Origin: Bacillota bacterium
GTDB taxonomy: Bacteria > Bacillota > Desulfitobacteriia > Desulfitobacteriales > JAJXUE01
Reading direction: 5' to 3'
DNA length: 22,737 bases
NCBI GenBank assembly: GCA_021786555.1
Contig: JAJYNB010000271.1
Span: 1 to 22,737, forward strand
Shown here: piece by piece, positions 21,321 through 22,737 of the stretch
How positions within the stretch are numbered: position 1 is the first letter of the stretch
Layout: every line of letters starts with the position of its first letter
Translations under genes and position numbers: made by a program
The notes under the pieces: generated by a model
Database searches by the model: none
Told to the model about the DNA's origin: nothing
What the model saw: only the letters and a program-made list of their open reading frames with translations

Positions 21321-22625
21321 TTAAATTACCGCAGCTTTCCTTGTCACCAGAGGCCTGGCGAAAATGTTTGCCATACCGGCTTCCTCTACTCTGGTCTTAA
21401 TTGCATCCACATCAGTGCTGTAAAGCCCTTTTTCAAGCATGCGGTCAAAATACACTGAGCCCGAGAAGGTATATTTCTTGCCGAGGCCTTCTTTAGCCTT
21501 CACTTGTTCACCAACATGGGCAATAGCGTCTCCAATCGCAAGCTCAGCAGGAATAACCAGAACCTCCTCGCCAACAGCATACCGCACAGCGTTGTACCCT
21601 GCCAGGGCTCCGGTTACGATTGCTTCTGTATGCCCGACCAACGGGCCGGCCTTTTCACCACCACAGAACAGGTTGTCCACTCCTTCAACATGAAGCGCAT
21701 TGTCCCGGGGAGACATGGCCATATAACGCATGGAGTTGCCTAAACCGCCGGAATACGGATCCTCATAGCGTGCGTTTTCACAGCCGGGAATCTGCCGCAA
21801 AATATCCAGGGGATAAAAGGGTGACATCAGTTTGGCATGACCTGTATCCAACAATACAATATTGTCGTTAAACTCCGGCAGCGCATATTGTTGACAGGCC
21901 TTCTTGGCGAGAGCATCCATCCCTTTGCGCAGCTGCTGCGGAATTGGAATCACAGCTACCCCGGTAGTATTTAACTGCTCGTTAATCTCGTCGCTGAGTG
22001 ACTCCTTGAGTATCTTGCAGGCCCCGCTCATGGCGCCAATCGAACCGTCGGCTTTGACTCCCTGGTATTCATTGGCCCCAGCTTTGGCGGCCACGCTGAT
22101 TCTGCCGCCATAGCTGTGGCAGCGCAGCACGCACATAGCACAGCCATTACCATATTTAGCACAATTGGCAAAGGGCCCGGCGGTACCTGTGGCATCAACG
22201 AACACATCACCACTCACATGTTCGCCGGAATCAAGAACCAGTTCCACAATGGTCATGTCCTGCATGACCACATCTTTAACGCGGCTTTGGGTCCGAATCT
22301 CAACACCCTTTTCGGTCAGCAGCCTTTTGATCGCCGGCTCTATAGTAGCTATGTTGTACAATGTGGCGTGCTTATGTCCGGGAAACTCCATGCCGGTATG
22401 TCTCGCATTATTATCTATTACGTAGAAAAGATCGCCCAGGCCCATGCTGATAGCCTCTTCCGCGGCAGTAAACCTGCCGTTATTGCGCATGATGCCCCCA
22501 ACCAGTCCTGTACCCAACAGCATGTCCGTTCTTTCCAGTACAGTAACTTCGGCGCCGGCCTGAATTGCAGATACCGCCGCGCCTACCCCTGCCCAACCAC
22601 CGCCGGCAATTACCACTTTTGCCAT
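21321..22625 (-). CDS. FAD-dependent oxidoreductase, GidA/TrmFO-like fold, Cys-rich
   Basis: A 434-residue flavoprotein. The N-terminal Rossmann motif VVIAGGGWAGVGAAVSA with E31 at the end of the second strand (VTVLER) binds FAD, and DVFVDATGTAG (about residues 140-150) is a second dinucleotide-fold element. The C-terminal NLFCGGEKAGPLVGHTEAIVTGALAGYNA (about residues 318-346) is the FAD-pocket segment typical of the GidA/TrmFO and fumarate-reductase-like groups. Four cysteines form C155-x6-C162-x2-C165-x3-C169, with another at C321. These may bind a cluster or act in redox chemistry. It heads the mutase operon, 16 bases before the 79-residue gene. It may supply or remove electrons for the mutase substrate or product, or reduce the cobalamin. 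Substrate unknown. The ribosome binding site (GGAGA) is 12 bases away. Confidence 0.75.
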   Translation of the reverse strand: MAKVVIAGGGWAGVGAAVSAIQAGAEVTVLERTDMLLGTGLVGGIMRNNGRFTAAEEAISMGLGDLFYVIDNNARHTGMEFPGHKHATLYNIATIEPAIKRLLTEKGVEIRTQSRVKDVVMQDMTIVELVLDSGEHVSGDVFVDATGTAGPFANCAKYGNGCAMCVLRCHSYGGRISVAAKAGANEYQGVKADGSIGAMSGACKILKESLSDEINEQLNTTGVAVIPIPQQLRKGMDALAKKACQQYALPEFNDNIVLLDTGHAKLMSPFYPLDILRQIPGCENARYEDPYSGGLGNSMRYMAMSPRDNALHVEGVDNLFCGGEKAGPLVGHTEAIVTGALAGYNAVRYAVGEEVLVIPAELAIGDAIAHVGEQVKAKEGLGKKYTFSGSVYFDRMLEKGLYSTDVDAIKTRVEEAGMANIFARPLVTRKAAVI

Positions 22626-22737
22626 TTTTACTGTTCATCTCCAATCACAAACTAAACTCCAGAGTTAAAAAATTAATCTCTCCTGAATGAACCAAAGTTG
22701 GTAAAAAAAGTGAATAATGAGACAATTCCGACAATTG

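Noticed and set aside
22626..22737. Promoter of the mutase operon, with a repeated AATTGTC (minus strand) near the window end
   Set aside because: No convincing -35/-10 pair could be placed and the window ends there. The operon may start upstream of the flavoprotein gene.
1..22737. Mobile elements, CRISPR arrays, tRNA or rRNA genes
   Set aside because: No transposase or integrase motifs, no spaced direct repeats, and no cloverleaf or rRNA-like stretches were seen.

Overview
The window looks like a chromosomal segment of an anaerobic, low-to-mid GC Gram-positive bacterium. A Desulfotomaculum/Pelotomaculum-like Peptococcaceae member is my best guess, from gene content only. Supporting signs are strong AGGAGG-type ribosome binding sites with frequent GTG/TTG starts, ferredoxin-linked 2-oxoacid metabolism, a FAD-free molybdenum hydroxylase, and a B12-dependent mutase. 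No phage, transposon, CRISPR, tRNA or rRNA was seen.

Layout. (1) 9-1998, plus strand: threonine synthase and homoserine kinase, ending in a near-perfect bidirectional hairpin at 2037-2062. (2) 2071-5484, minus strand: a P-loop ATPase followed by the alpha, beta, gamma and ferredoxin subunits of a 2-oxoacid:ferredoxin oxidoreductase. (3) 5727-6947, plus strand: aspartokinase with an apparent internal beta-subunit start. (4) 6998-17856, minus strand: a long run transcribed as Opp/Dpp-type ABC transporter (binding protein, two permeases, two ATPases), EamA permease, MOP-type molybdenum hydroxylase, LUD protein, and finally an FCD-domain regulator. (5) 18177-22625, minus strand: FAD oxidoreductase, 79-residue protein, 606-residue cobalamin mutase and DTBS-like P-loop NTPase, in tightly packed or overlapping order.

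The most unusual part is region 5. The 606-residue protein has a B12-binding domain at its N-terminus and, at its C-terminus, a barrel that resembles D-ornithine 4,5-aminomutase (OraE). This is the reverse of the OraE order. The Lys that carries PLP in OraE/KamE (11 residues after the cobalt-ligand His) is Leu here. The 79-residue neighbour resembles the dimerisation domain that normally precedes the B12 domain in those enzymes. The P-loop NTPase resembles the KamB-type reactivase. Together with a Cys-rich flavoprotein this looks like a rearranged, possibly PLP-independent relative of the amino-acid aminomutases. Its substrate is unknown.

A second new observation is a 19-base element, identical except for its central base, at 5502-5520 and 18050-18068. 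Its core is the palindrome CTCATCA-N-TGATGAG. Each copy lies just downstream of a plausible minus-strand promoter, one for the oxidoreductase operon and one for the transporter run. The FCD regulator at the end of the transporter run is the obvious candidate to bind both. This suggests a regulon that couples uptake of a peptide or amino-acid-like substrate to aldehyde and 2-oxoacid oxidation, with the mutase module as a physical neighbour. All comparisons with named families were made by eye and from memory, without searches.
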